Source: Acidobacteriota bacterium
Lineage (GTDB): Bacteria; Acidobacteriota; Thermoanaerobaculia; UBA5066
Reading direction: 5' to 3'
DNA length: 64,000 nucleotides
Assembly (NCBI GenBank): GCA_016716715.1
Contig: JADJVE010000019.1
Location: forward strand, 62,001 to 126,000
Part shown: positions 25,424 through 35,808 of the stretch, piece after piece
Numbering within the stretch: position 1 is the stretch's first letter
Layout: every line of letters begins with the position of its first letter
Translations under genes and position numbers: made by a program
Notes under the pieces: generated by a model
Databases searched by the model: none
What the model was told of the DNA's origin: nothing
What the model saw: the letters and a program-made list of their open reading frames with translations, nothing else

Positions 25424-26380
25424 TCATCCCCTGTCCCCCTCGCCTGTATTCCGCTTTCTCTTCTCCACGACGAGCTCCTCGAGGAGCGCGCGGTTGATGG
25501 AGATGAGGTCGGCGAGGAGGCCCGACAGGAAGCACACGACCGCGGCGACGAAGAGCACGGCCGCGAGGAGGAGCGACTGGATGTGGCCCGCGGGGTTCTG
25601 GGCCGTTGCGACGAACCACGCGTACCGTCCGACGAGCGCGAGCCCGGCGAGGCCGAGCAGGGCCGCAAATCCGAAGAAGACCGGCAGTGGCTTGTAGAGC
25701 GCCGTGATCCGGAGGATGTTCGCGCCCTGCACGAGGACGTAGTTCGACGTCCGCCGGATCAGGCGCGACGGCCGCACGGGGGCGTTCGTCCGGACGGGGA
25801 CGGACGCGACGGCCATCTCCTTGTTGCCCGCCTGGATGAGCGTCTCGATCGTGTACGTCATCCGCGAAAAGACGTTCAGATGCATCGCGGCCTCGCGCGT
25901 GAGCGCGCGGAACCCGGACGTCGCGTCGGGCACGTCGGTGCCGGAGACCCGCCGGACCACCCATGAGCCGAGCCGCTGAGTCAGACGCTTGCCGGGCGAG
26001 AAGTCCGGCTTCGTCGCGACGCCGCGGTCGCCGACCACGATCTCGGCCTCGCCTCTCAGGATCGGGGCGACGAGGGCCGCGACGTCCGCCGCGGCGTACT
26101 GGCGGTCGGCGTCCGTCGAGACGATTACGTCCGCTCCGGCGCGGAGAGAGGCGTCCAGGCCGGCCCGCCACGCGAAGGCGAGGCCGCGGTGGATCGGGAG
26201 GCGCACCACGTGGTCGGCTCCCGCCCTCCGCGCGGCCTCCGCGGTGCCGTCGGTCGACCCGTCGTCCACGACGAGCGTCTCGACGGCGTCGAATCCCTCG
26301 AGCCGCTTTGGCAGCTCCGCGAGGGCGGCGGCGATCTGCTCCGCCTCGTCCCAGGCCGGGATCTGGATGACGAGCTTCAT
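25424..26380 (-). CDS. Family 2 glycosyltransferase with C-terminal membrane helices
   Basis: A 318-residue enzyme resembling dolichyl-/undecaprenyl-phosphate sugar transferases. The GT-A fold opens with LVIQIPAWDEAEQI, carries the nucleotide-sugar motif VDDGSTDGT (about residue 39) and the metal-binding STDADRQY (about 88), and has SGFRALTREAAM of the acceptor site (about 156). Two helices at about 240-300 anchor it to the inner membrane. It probably loads a sugar onto a lipid carrier. The C-terminus is charged (VVEKRKRNTGEG). The next gene downstream, UPF0104, starts 35 bases after its stop, so they may form a short operon. The glycan made is unknown. Confidence 0.85.
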   Translation of the reverse strand: MKLVIQIPAWDEAEQIAAALAELPKRLEGFDAVETLVVDDGSTDGTAEAARRAGADHVVRLPIHRGLAFAWRAGLDASLRAGADVIVSTDADRQYAAADVAALVAPILRGEAEIVVGDRGVATKPDFSPGKRLTQRLGSWVVRRVSGTDVPDATSGFRALTREAAMHLNVFSRMTYTIETLIQAGNKEMAVASVPVRTNAPVRPSRLIRRTSNYVLVQGANILRITALYKPLPVFFGFAALLGLAGLALVGRYAWFVATAQNPAGHIQSLLLAAVLFVAAVVCFLSGLLADLISINRALLEELVVEKRKRNTGEGDRG

Positions 26381-26410
26381 GGCGTGGACTCAGAAGGTTA
26401 GCAGGGGGCC

Positions 26411-26425
26411 GTGATATGACATCAC
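26411..26425. promoter_or_regulatory. Inverted repeat upstream of the LysM gene
   Basis: GTGAT, five bases, ATCAC: a short inverted repeat with TGA-N6-TCA-like spacing, sitting 20 bases before the LysM start codon. A regulator of the CRP/FNR type could bind it; chance is also possible. Confidence 0.3.
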
Positions 26426-26445
26426 GTGTATCAGGAGGTCTCGAT

Positions 26446-26706
26446 ATGAGCTTTCCAGACGAAGAAGAGAAAGAGCCCGATTTCTCGGACGTCGTGAGCG
26501 GCAGCTCCTCGACGGCCGGCGCGCCCGCCGGCGAGACCGTGACCCGGACGTACACCGTGGTCGCGGGCGACAGCCTCTCGAAGATCGCGAAGAAGATCTA
26601 CGGCGACGCGAACCGCTGGAAGGAGATCTGGGAAGCGAACAAGGACAAGGTCAAGAACCCGGATCTCATCCACCCCGGCCAGGAACTGAAGATCCCTGGC
26701 GCCTGA
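26446..26706 (+). CDS. LysM-domain protein
   Basis: An 86-residue protein: an acidic Ser-rich N-terminus (EEEKEPDFSDVVSGSSSTAG), then one complete LysM domain (RTYTVVAGDSLSKIAKKIYG to LIHPGQELKIPG), about 50 residues, which binds peptidoglycan or chitin glycans. No signal peptide is visible, so export would need another route or the protein is cytoplasmic, like YgaU/XkdP-type LysM proteins. ATG at 26446 is chosen because AGGAGG lies seven bases upstream. A lipoprotein gene follows after 15 bases, then a D,D-dipeptidase, giving a small envelope operon. Confidence 0.88.
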   Translation: MSFPDEEEKEPDFSDVVSGSSSTAGAPAGETVTRTYTVVAGDSLSKIAKKIYGDANRWKEIWEANKDKVKNPDLIHPGQELKIPGA

Positions 26707-26721
26707 GAGAAGGAGAAGACG

Positions 26722-27186
26722 ATGAAGAACCGTTTCGCCCTGCCGGTGCTCGTCCTCGCGGCGGCCGTCTCGCTTGCCGCCTGCGGAAAGAAGGAGCCCC
26801 CGCCGCCGCCCCCGACGCCGATTCCGGTCGCGACCGCCGTCCCGACGCCGGTTCCGTTCAAGGTCGTGTCCGTCGACCTCGGCAAGTCCATCGGCGACGA
26901 CAAGAAGATCAAGGACGCCGCGACGACGTTCGGACCGAAGGACACGATCCATGCCGTCGTGGCGACCGAAGGCGTCGCCCCGAAGGTCGCGCTCAAGGCG
27001 CGCTGGACGTACGGCGCGAAGGGCACGCTCGTGAACGAGGAAGGACGCGATATCTCTTCGACCGGCCCGGCCGCCACCGAGTTCCACATCGCGAAGCCGT
27101 CGGGCTGGCCCGTCGGGAAGTACAAGGTGGAAGTCTCGGCCGACGGCGCCGTCGCCGCGACGAAGGACTTCGAGGTCAAGAAGTAG
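26722..27186 (+). CDS. Small lipoprotein
   Basis: A 154-residue lipoprotein: signal peptide and lipobox SLAAC (cleavage before Cys at about residue 21), then a proline-rich linker (PPPPPPTPIP) and a strand-rich domain (about 45-154) with VSVDLGKSIGDDKKI, DTIHAVVATEG and KYKVEVSADG. The domain looks like an Ig-like or FixG-type sandwich, but I do not recognise a named family. The Pro stretch would span the periplasm or reach the outer membrane. It has a good AGGAGAAG site upstream and lies in the LysM/dipeptidase operon, which suggests a role at the cell wall (inference). Confidence 0.8.
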   Translation: MKNRFALPVLVLAAAVSLAACGKKEPPPPPPTPIPVATAVPTPVPFKVVSVDLGKSIGDDKKIKDAATTFGPKDTIHAVVATEGVAPKVALKARWTYGAKGTLVNEEGRDISSTGPAATEFHIAKPSGWPVGKYKVEVSADGAVAATKDFEVKK

Positions 27187-27196
27187 CCTCGGTCCG

Positions 27197-27883
27197 GTGA
27201 GGACCCTCTCTCCCGCAACGTTACTCGTCCTCGCGCTCGCCGCATTGCCGGCGAGCGCAGAGGACGGCCCCCCGAAGGAAGACCGCGCGTTTCGCGCGCC
27301 GGACCTCGTCGAGCTCGTGACGCTCGACCCGACGATCCGCCTCGACGTGCGCTACGCGACGAAGAACAACGAGTTCGGCCGGCCCTTCTATTCGGAGGCG
27401 CGTGCCTTTCTCCAGCGCCCGGCCGCCGAGGCGCTTGCGCGGGTCCAGCGCGCTCTCAAGGCGAAGGGTTACGGCCTTCTCGTCTTCGACGGCTACCGTC
27501 CGTGGTCCGTCACGAAGCAGTTCTGGGACCTGACGCCGGCCGACAAGAAGGTCTTCGTCGCGAACCCGAAGAACGGCTCGCGTCACAACCGCGGCGGGGC
27601 GGTCGACCTCACTCTCGTCGACCTTGCGACAGGGAAGGAAGCCGACATGGGCGGCGCCTACGACGAGATGACGGAGCGCTCGTACGTGACGTACGACAAG
27701 GGCCCGAAGGAGGCGCTCCAGCGCCGCGACCTCCTCCGGGGAGCGATGGAGACGGAGGGCTTCTTCGTCTACCCCTTCGAGTGGTGGCACTTCGACTGGA
27801 AGGACTTCCGCGAGTACGCGGTGCTCGACATCCCCTTCGGGTCGCTGAAGCAGCCCGCGCCCGCGCCGGCCTCCGTGCGCTGA
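27197..27883 (+). CDS. D-alanyl-D-alanine dipeptidase (VanX/DdpX-like)
   Basis: A 228-residue secreted zinc peptidase. Signal peptide: PATLLVLALAALPASAE. The family motifs are present: LDVRYATKNNEFG, FDGYRPWSV, the zinc-binding SRHNRGGAVDLTL (about residues 125-137), and EWWHFDW (about 194) with the catalytic Glu and third zinc ligand. VanX-type enzymes cut D-Ala-D-Ala. In bacteria without the rest of the van genes the role is usually recycling or salvage of wall peptides, and no vanH or vanA is nearby here. GTG at 27197 is close to the lipoprotein stop. It is a plausible partner of the LysM gene upstream. Confidence 0.88.
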   Translation: MRTLSPATLLVLALAALPASAEDGPPKEDRAFRAPDLVELVTLDPTIRLDVRYATKNNEFGRPFYSEARAFLQRPAAEALARVQRALKAKGYGLLVFDGYRPWSVTKQFWDLTPADKKVFVANPKNGSRHNRGGAVDLTLVDLATGKEADMGGAYDEMTERSYVTYDKGPKEALQRRDLLRGAMETEGFFVYPFEWWHFDWKDFREYAVLDIPFGSLKQPAPAPASVR

Positions 27884-28352
27884 CGATGGCCTCGCTCCGG
27901 CACCGGTTCCTGATGAGGTTCGTGAACCTCTACCCGCCGTTGCTCGGGGCCGGAATCCGGGTGACCTACCCGAAGGACGATCCGTACACGATCGTCGTGC
28001 GGATGAAGCTCCACTGGTGGAACAGGAATCTCTTCGGGACGCACTTCGGAGGGTCGCTCTACGCGATGTGCGACCCGTTCTTTGTCTTCATCGTGATGAA
28101 GAACCTCGGCCCCGGATACCTCGTGTGGGACAAGGCGGTGCAGATCGAATTCCTGAGGCCGGGCCGCGGACGCGTGACCGGGCGCTATCACGTCCCGCCC
28201 GAGGAGGTCGCGCGCGTGAAGGCGCTGGCCGACGGGGGGGAGAAGGTCGAGCCGGTCTACGTCGGCGAGATCGTGGCGGACGACGGGACGCTCGTCGCGC
28301 GCGTCACGAAGCGGCTCTGGGTGAGGAAGAAGACGGCCTTGTCGGCGCCCGG

Positions 28353-31061
<2,709 letters not shown>

Positions 31062-31069
31062 GGGTTGTC

Positions 31070-31082
31070 GAGATGCTATCTC
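31070..31082. promoter_or_regulatory. Inverted repeat upstream of the kinase gene
   Basis: GAGAT and ATCTC flank three bases (GCT), nine bases from the kinase GTG. It lies in the 180-base gap between the kinase and tRNA-Val genes, where I could not find a clean promoter for either. It could be an operator. Confidence 0.25.
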
Positions 31083-31242
31083 AATGAATGCCGGACGGGC
31101 TGTGTTATCCTCCGCGGCTCCGGCCGAAACGCCGGAAATGCTCTTTGGAGAAGACGATCCGGGTCGAGGTCGGGGCTCAAAAGACGTTCCATCGCGAACG
31201 GCCCCCGGCGACAGCCCTCGGAGAGACAAACGCGGCACGCAC

Positions 31243-31317
<75 letters not shown>

Positions 31318-31357
31318 TCCGCAGTCTCTCCCGTGCCGCCGCCGTTTGGCAGCTCGA

Positions 31358-31433
31358 AGGCGCTTAGCTCAGTCGGTAGAGCACTTCCTTCACACGGAAG
31401 GGGTCAGCGGTTCGAGTCCGCTAGCGCCTACCA
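31358..31433 (+). tRNA. tRNA-Val (anticodon CAC)
   Basis: A second complete tRNA with CCA: acceptor AGGCGCT/AGCGCCT, anticodon stem CTTCC/GGAAG around TTCACAC, T arm with GTTCGAGTC. CAC reads GUG, a frequent codon at this GC content. It lies about 80 bases before thrS and may be read into it. Confidence 0.95.
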
Positions 31434-31480
31434 ACCTCATTCCTCGACCCATCTCGTTTTTCTTCTCGGAGAAGAGAAGA

Positions 31481-31514
31481 AGAAGATTTCTTCTGGGAAA
31501 GGGAAGAGGGGAAG
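31481..31514 (+). repeat. Dispersed AT-rich motif in the thrS leader
   Basis: A plus copy, AGAAGATTTCTTCTGGGAAA followed by GGGAAGAGGGGAAG, lies immediately before the thrS ATG. Its purine-rich end is the only Shine-Dalgarno-like stretch for thrS, so the motif doubles as the ribosome-binding site. It also contains an AGAAGA/TCTTCT inverted repeat. Confidence 0.6.
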
Positions 31515-31516
31515 AC

Positions 31517-33490
31517 ATGTCCGCGGCGGTGAGTTCGAGCGTGATCCGGTTGACGCTGCCCGATGGCTCGGTTCGGGAGGTGCCCTCGGGCACCACCGGC
31601 CGTGCCGTCGCCGAGTCGATCGGCCCCCGGCTCGCCAAGGACGCGCTCGGCGTCAAGCTCTCGGGCCACGTCCTCGACCTCTCCCGCCCCCTCACGGAGT
31701 CCGGTGCGTTCGAGGTCGTGACGCCGAAGCACGCCGACGCGCTCGAGCTCTACCGCCACTCCACGGCCCACCTCTGCGCGAACGCGGTCAAGCGCCTCTT
31801 CCCGGGCGTCAAGATCGGCATCGGCCCCGCCATCGACAACGGCTTCTACTACGACTTCGATCCGGGCCGCCCGTTCACGCCCGAGGACCTCGAGAAGATC
31901 GACGCCGAGATGCGGAAGATCGTCGCCGAGGACAACGTCGTCGTCCGCAAGGAGATGTCGAAGGCCGAGGCCGTGAAGCTCTTTCAGGGCCAGAACGACC
32001 CGCTCAAGGTCGAGATCGTCGACGGCATTCCCGAGGGCAGTCTCTCGTGCTACGAGCAGAAGGACTTCATCGACCTCTGCCGCGGCCCACACGTCCCGTC
32101 CACGGGGAAGCTCGGCGTCTTCAAGCTCACGCATTCCGCCGGCGCCTACTGGAAGGGCGACGAGCGAAACCCGATGCTCCAGCGCATCTACGGGGCCGTG
32201 TTCCTCACGCAGAAGGACCTCGACGAGCACCTCGCGCGCCTCGAGGCCGCCCGGGCCCGCGACCACCGCAAGCTCGGCAAGGAGCTCGGGCTCTTCGTGT
32301 TCCACCACTGGGCGCCCGCGTCGCCGTTCTTCCTCCCGAAGGGCGCGACGGTCTACAACCTCCTCGTCGCCTTCATGCGCGACCTGTACGTGAAGTACGG
32401 GTACCAGGAAGTCATCACGCCGCAGGTCTTCGACGTCGAGCTCTTCAAGACGTCGGGGCACTACCAGAACTACCACGACAACATGTACTTCACCGAGATC
32501 GACGAGCGCGAGTTCGGCGTGAAGCCCATGAACTGCCCGGGGCACTTCCTCATGTACGCCTCGCAGGCGTACAGCTACCGGGACCTCCCGGTCCGCTTCG
32601 CGGACTTCGGGCGCCTGCACCGCTACGAGAAGTCGGGCGTCACGCAGGGCCTGACGCGCGTCCGCACGTTCGCCCAGGACGACTCGCACATCTTCTGCGC
32701 GATCGACCAGATGGCCGAAGAGATGAACCGGTTCCTCGACTTCATCCGCGAGGTTTACGAGACGTTCGCGTTCCGCGAAGTGAAGGTCGGACTCGGGACG
32801 CGCCCCGAGAAGTTCATGGGCGAGATCGAGAACTGGGACAAAGCCGAGAAAGCGCTTTCGGACGCGTTCGAAAAGCGCGCCGCGTCGCTTCCGGGCTGGT
32901 CGTATTTCGTGAACGCCGGCGACGGCGCGTTCTACGGGCCGAAGCTCGACTTCCAGGTCACGGACGCGATCGGCCGTGCGTGGCAGCTCGGCACGCTCCA
33001 GGTCGACTTCTCGAACCCCGAGCGCTTCGAGCTGCACTACACGGCGGAGGACGGGTCCAGGAAGCGCCCCGTCGTCCTCCACCGCGCGATCCTCGGGTCG
33101 CTCGAGCGGTTCTTCGGGATTCTCATCGAGCACACGGGCGGCGATTTCCCGTTCTGGCTCGCGCCGGAGCAGGTCCGGGTGGTGCCGGTTTCGGAGAAGT
33201 TCAATGAATACGGGGAAGAGATTCTTAGAAGGGTAAGAGAAGCGGGCCTGCGCGCGTCGAGCGACCAGAGGAATGAAAAGCTGGGCGCGAAGATCAGGCT
33301 GGGCGAGATGGAGAAGGTCCCCGCCCTCCTGATCGTCGGCGAGAAGGAAGTCGCGGCGGGCACCGTCTCGCTCCGCGTCCGCCACGGCGGGGAATTCAAG
33401 GACCAGAAGATTGGAGAATTGCTTCGAATGATGAGAGGGGCGGTGGCGAACCGCTCGCTCGTTTGGCACGAAACGTCAACGGCTCGCTAA
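31517..33490 (+). CDS. thrS: Threonyl-tRNA synthetase
   Basis: A 657-residue class II synthetase that charges tRNA-Thr. Layout: N-terminal TGS domain (RLTLPDGSVREVPSG, residues 10-70), editing domain with HSTAHLCANAVKRLFPG and the late zinc-like CYEQKDFIDLC (about 80-240), catalytic core with YGYQEVITPQVFD (motif 1), NCPGHFLMY and the motif 2 region YEKSGVTQGLTRVRTFAQDD, motif 3 GSLERFFGILIEHTGG, and the anticodon domain from about 560. All are complete. ATG at 31517 has GAAGAGGGGAAG upstream. It opens the translation cluster thrS-infC-rpmI-rplT-pheST, a conserved order. Two motif copies lie near its 3' end. Confidence 0.96.
   Translation: MSAAVSSSVIRLTLPDGSVREVPSGTTGRAVAESIGPRLAKDALGVKLSGHVLDLSRPLTESGAFEVVTPKHADALELYRHSTAHLCANAVKRLFPGVKIGIGPAIDNGFYYDFDPGRPFTPEDLEKIDAEMRKIVAEDNVVVRKEMSKAEAVKLFQGQNDPLKVEIVDGIPEGSLSCYEQKDFIDLCRGPHVPSTGKLGVFKLTHSAGAYWKGDERNPMLQRIYGAVFLTQKDLDEHLARLEAARARDHRKLGKELGLFVFHHWAPASPFFLPKGATVYNLLVAFMRDLYVKYGYQEVITPQVFDVELFKTSGHYQNYHDNMYFTEIDEREFGVKPMNCPGHFLMYASQAYSYRDLPVRFADFGRLHRYEKSGVTQGLTRVRTFAQDDSHIFCAIDQMAEEMNRFLDFIREVYETFAFREVKVGLGTRPEKFMGEIENWDKAEKALSDAFEKRAASLPGWSYFVNAGDGAFYGPKLDFQVTDAIGRAWQLGTLQVDFSNPERFELHYTAEDGSRKRPVVLHRAILGSLERFFGILIEHTGGDFPFWLAPEQVRVVPVSEKFNEYGEEILRRVREAGLRASSDQRNEKLGAKIRLGEMEKVPALLIVGEKEVAAGTVSLRVRHGGEFKDQKIGELLRMMRGAVANRSLVWHETSTAR
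33216..33440. repeat. Two dispersed AT-rich motifs in the 3' part of thrS
   Basis: Plus copies at 33216-33241 (AGAGATTCTTAGAAGGGTAA) and 33413-33440 (GAGAATTGCTTCGAATGATG, then AGAGGGG), about 170 bases apart, same orientation. Both encode ordinary ThrS sequence (EEILRRVRE and IGELLRMM) but use rare codons such as ATT, AGA, GTA and TTG. Confidence 0.55.
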
Positions 33491-33508
33491 CAGAAGGAGG
33501 AAATCCCC

Positions 33509-34060
33509 ATCGCATTCTTCAGAGGTGGTCCCCGGGTCCCCCCGACCAAGAACTCCCCGATCAACGAGTACATCCTGCGTTTCAAGGGTGTCCGGCTGAT
33601 CTCGTCCACGGGCGAGCAGCTCGGCGTCCTCGAGCCCCAGGCGGCGCTCGCGAAGGGTCGCGAGGAAGGCCTCGACGTCGTCGTGATCGCCGAGCAGGCC
33701 GACCCTCCGGTCTGCAAGATCATGGACTACGGGAAGTTCACGTTCGAGAAGAAGAAGAAAGAGCACGAGTCCAAGAAGAAGCAGAAGGTCACCCAGGTCA
33801 AGGAAATCAAGTTCCGGCCGAACATCGACGAGCACGACTACGACTTCAAGTTCCGCAACATCATCCGGTTCCTCGAAGAGGGGGACAAGGTGAAGGCGAC
33901 GGTTCAGTTCCGCGGACGTGAGATGTCGCGACTCGACAACGGGCGGAAGGTCCTCGACCGGCTCATCAAGGACCTCGAGGGCAAGGCGCACGCCGAGTCC
34001 GGCACCGAGATGATGGGGAACCGCATGCACCAGATCCTGAGCCCCATCAAGAAGCACTAG
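33509..34060 (+). CDS. infC: Translation initiation factor IF-3 (ATC start)
   Basis: A 183-residue IF-3, which keeps 30S subunits free and checks the start codon. The N-terminal domain begins FFRGGPRVPPTKNSPINEYI; the linker and C-terminal domain include ADPPVCKIMDYGKFTFEKKKK, IKFRPNIDEHDYDFKFRN and LEEGDKVKATVQFRGRE, all conserved. The first ATG in frame is far downstream (33683) and would remove the N-terminal domain. ATC at 33509 has a strong AAGGAGG eight bases upstream and gives the normal length. IF-3 genes commonly use rare AUU/AUC/AUA starts, which IF-3 itself discriminates against, forming a feedback loop; that is the likely control here. Confidence 0.9.
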   Translation: MAFFRGGPRVPPTKNSPINEYILRFKGVRLISSTGEQLGVLEPQAALAKGREEGLDVVVIAEQADPPVCKIMDYGKFTFEKKKKEHESKKKQKVTQVKEIKFRPNIDEHDYDFKFRNIIRFLEEGDKVKATVQFRGREMSRLDNGRKVLDRLIKDLEGKAHAESGTEMMGNRMHQILSPIKKH

Positions 34061-34080
34061 AGATCGAAAAGGAGACCGTC

Positions 34081-34281
34081 ATGCCCGGCAAGAGAAAGAC
34101 GCACCGGGGCGCTGCGAAGCGCTTCCACAAGACCGCGACGGGGAAGTTCAAGCGCGGTCACGCGATGAAGCGTCACATCCTCACGAAGAAGAACGCGAGC
34201 CGGCTGCGGGGACTGAAGAAGTCGACGCTCGTGTCGAAAGCCGACACGAAGAACGTCCGCTCGATGCTCCCGTACGCCTGA
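34081..34281 (+). CDS. rpmI: 50S ribosomal protein L35
   Basis: A 66-residue, very basic protein: KRKTHRGAAKRFHKTATGKF and the ending VRSMLPYA are typical of bL35. It sits between infC and rplT in the conserved infC-rpmI-rplT order and has GGAGACC a few bases before the ATG at 34081. It packs against 23S rRNA in the large subunit. Confidence 0.96.
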   Translation: MPGKRKTHRGAAKRFHKTATGKFKRGHAMKRHILTKKNASRLRGLKKSTLVSKADTKNVRSMLPYA

Positions 34282-34308
34282 TCCGAATCCACTTAAGGAG
34301 ATACGACC

Positions 34309-34696
34309 ATGCCTCGCGTCAAGCGTGGACCCAAAAGGAAGAATCGCCGCGTTCGCGTGCTCAAGCTCGCGAAGGGCTACTACGGAACCAAGCACAACTG
34401 CTTCCGCATCGCCGAGCTCCAGGTCGAGCGCTCGCTCGCCTACGCGACGCGCGACCGCAAGCAGAAGAAGCGCGAATTCCGCGGACTGTGGATCGTGCGC
34501 ATCAACGCCGCCGCCCGCGACCACGACCTGAGCTACAGCAAGCTCATGGCCGGGCTCAAGAAGGCCGGCTCGGACGTGAACCGCAAGGTTCTCGCCGAGA
34601 TCGCCGTCGAGGACCCGAAGGGGTTTCGCGTCGCTCGTCGCGTCCGCCAAGTCCGCCCTCGGGCTGTCGGCCGCCGCCGCTCCCGCGAACGCCTGA
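34309..34696 (+). CDS. rplT: 50S ribosomal protein L20 (one-base frameshift near the end)
   Basis: bL20, an early assembly protein of the large subunit. PRVKRGPKRKNRRVRVLKLA through SYSKLMAGLKKAGSDVNRKV and LAEIAVEDPKG is textbook. The frame as sequenced then runs into Arg-rich nonsense to 34767. One T too many in the TTT at 34624-34626 explains it: removing one restores FASLVASAKSALGLSAAAAP, the conserved L20 C-terminus, with a TGA at 34694-34696. The gene is essential, so a sequence error is the likely cause. With the frame restored the product is 128 residues and pheS starts 13 bases later. Confidence 0.92.
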
Positions 34697-34709
34697 TCCG
34701 CGTCGACGA

Positions 34710-35807
34710 GTGGCGGATCTGCTCGCTTCGGTCGAAGAGAATCGAAGAGTTTTCTTCGAAGAGTTGAAGACCGCGCAGGAGAAGGCCGCGACGAGCGGCC
34801 TCTTCCCGGCGGACGTGCGCGCGCTGCACGTCAAGTGGCTGGGCCAGCAGCAGGGGGCGATCACGGCCCTCCTCAAGCAGCTCAAGGAAGTCCCCAAGGA
34901 CCAGAAGGCGAGCGTCGGCGCCGCCGTCAACACGTTCAAGAGAGACGTCGAGGCTGCCCTCTCTTCACTCGAAGAATCTTCTCTTCTCTTCGAACGCCAG
35001 CAAAAGCAGAAGGCGCTGGCCGTCGACGTGACTCTCCCCCCGCGCGCCCCGCGCCTCGGGCGGCTGCACCCGCTGACGGTGGTCAGGCGCCGCATGGAGG
35101 AAGCCTTCTTCGCGCTCGGCTACGAGGTCGCCCACGGCCCCGAGGTCGAGTCGGACTGGCACAACTTCGAGTCGCTGAACTTCCCGCCCGACCACCCGGC
35201 GCGCGACGCCGTGGACACGTTCTTCGTGAAGGACGGCGGGGTGGGGCGCGACCGCCTGCTGCTGCGCACGCACACGTCGCCGGTCCAGATCCGGACGATG
35301 CTCGGAGAGAAGCCGCCGATCCGGATCGTCATCCCGGGCCGCGTGTATCGCAAGGACGACATCGACCCGCGCCACTCGCCGGTCTTCCACCAGATGGAAG
35401 GGCTCACGGTGGGCGAAGGCATCACGTTCGCCGACCTCAAGGGCACGCTCGCCGCGTTCTCGAGGCGGCTCTTCTCGCCCGAGACGAAGATCCGCTTCGG
35501 CCCGACGTTCTTCCCGTTCGTCGAGCCGGGCGTCGACGTCGCCGTCTCGTGCGTCTTCTGCAAGGGAACCGGTGCGGCGAACGGCGGCGCGTGCCGCCCG
35601 TGCTCGGGCTCAGGCTGGATCGAGATCATGGGCGCCGGGATGGTCCACCCGAACGTGCTCCGGAACGGCGGCATCGACCCCGAGAAGTACTCCGGCTTCG
35701 CGTTCGGCATGGGCATCGACCGCATCGCGTTCCTCCTCTACGGCGTCCCGGACCTGCGGCTCTTCTTCGAGAACGACGTGCGGTTCCTCGACCGCGTGTG
35801 GGCCTGA
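34710..35807 (+). CDS. pheS: Phenylalanyl-tRNA synthetase alpha subunit
   Basis: A 365-residue subunit that carries the active site of the (alpha-beta)2 synthetase. An N-terminal coiled coil (about 5-90) contacts tRNA. The catalytic domain has HPLTVVRRRMEEAFFALGYE, motif 2 (RVYRKDDIDPRHSPVFHQME) and the Phe-site stretch FGPTFFPFVEPG, and motif 3 (GFAFGMGIDRIAFLLYG). A small four-Cys insert (CVFC and CRPC, about 276-295) is seen in many bacterial PheS. GTG at 34710 is taken as the start as it yields the expected N-terminus (ADLLASVEENRR). Two dispersed motifs occur in the coiled-coil part. Confidence 0.93.
   Translation: MADLLASVEENRRVFFEELKTAQEKAATSGLFPADVRALHVKWLGQQQGAITALLKQLKEVPKDQKASVGAAVNTFKRDVEAALSSLEESSLLFERQQKQKALAVDVTLPPRAPRLGRLHPLTVVRRRMEEAFFALGYEVAHGPEVESDWHNFESLNFPPDHPARDAVDTFFVKDGGVGRDRLLLRTHTSPVQIRTMLGEKPPIRIVIPGRVYRKDDIDPRHSPVFHQMEGLTVGEGITFADLKGTLAAFSRRLFSPETKIRFGPTFFPFVEPGVDVAVSCVFCKGTGAANGGACRPCSGSGWIEIMGAGMVHPNVLRNGGIDPEKYSGFAFGMGIDRIAFLLYGVPDLRLFFENDVRFLDRVWA
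34744..34990. repeat. Inverted pair of dispersed AT-rich motifs in pheS
   Basis: A plus copy (34744-34770, GAAGAGTTTTCTTCGAAGAG) and a minus copy (34959-34990, GAAGATTCTTCGAGTGAAGA on the other strand) bound the coiled-coil segment of PheS, about 190 bases apart. The core TTTTCTTCGAA is well kept in the first. Confidence 0.5.
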
Positions 35808-35808
35808 G

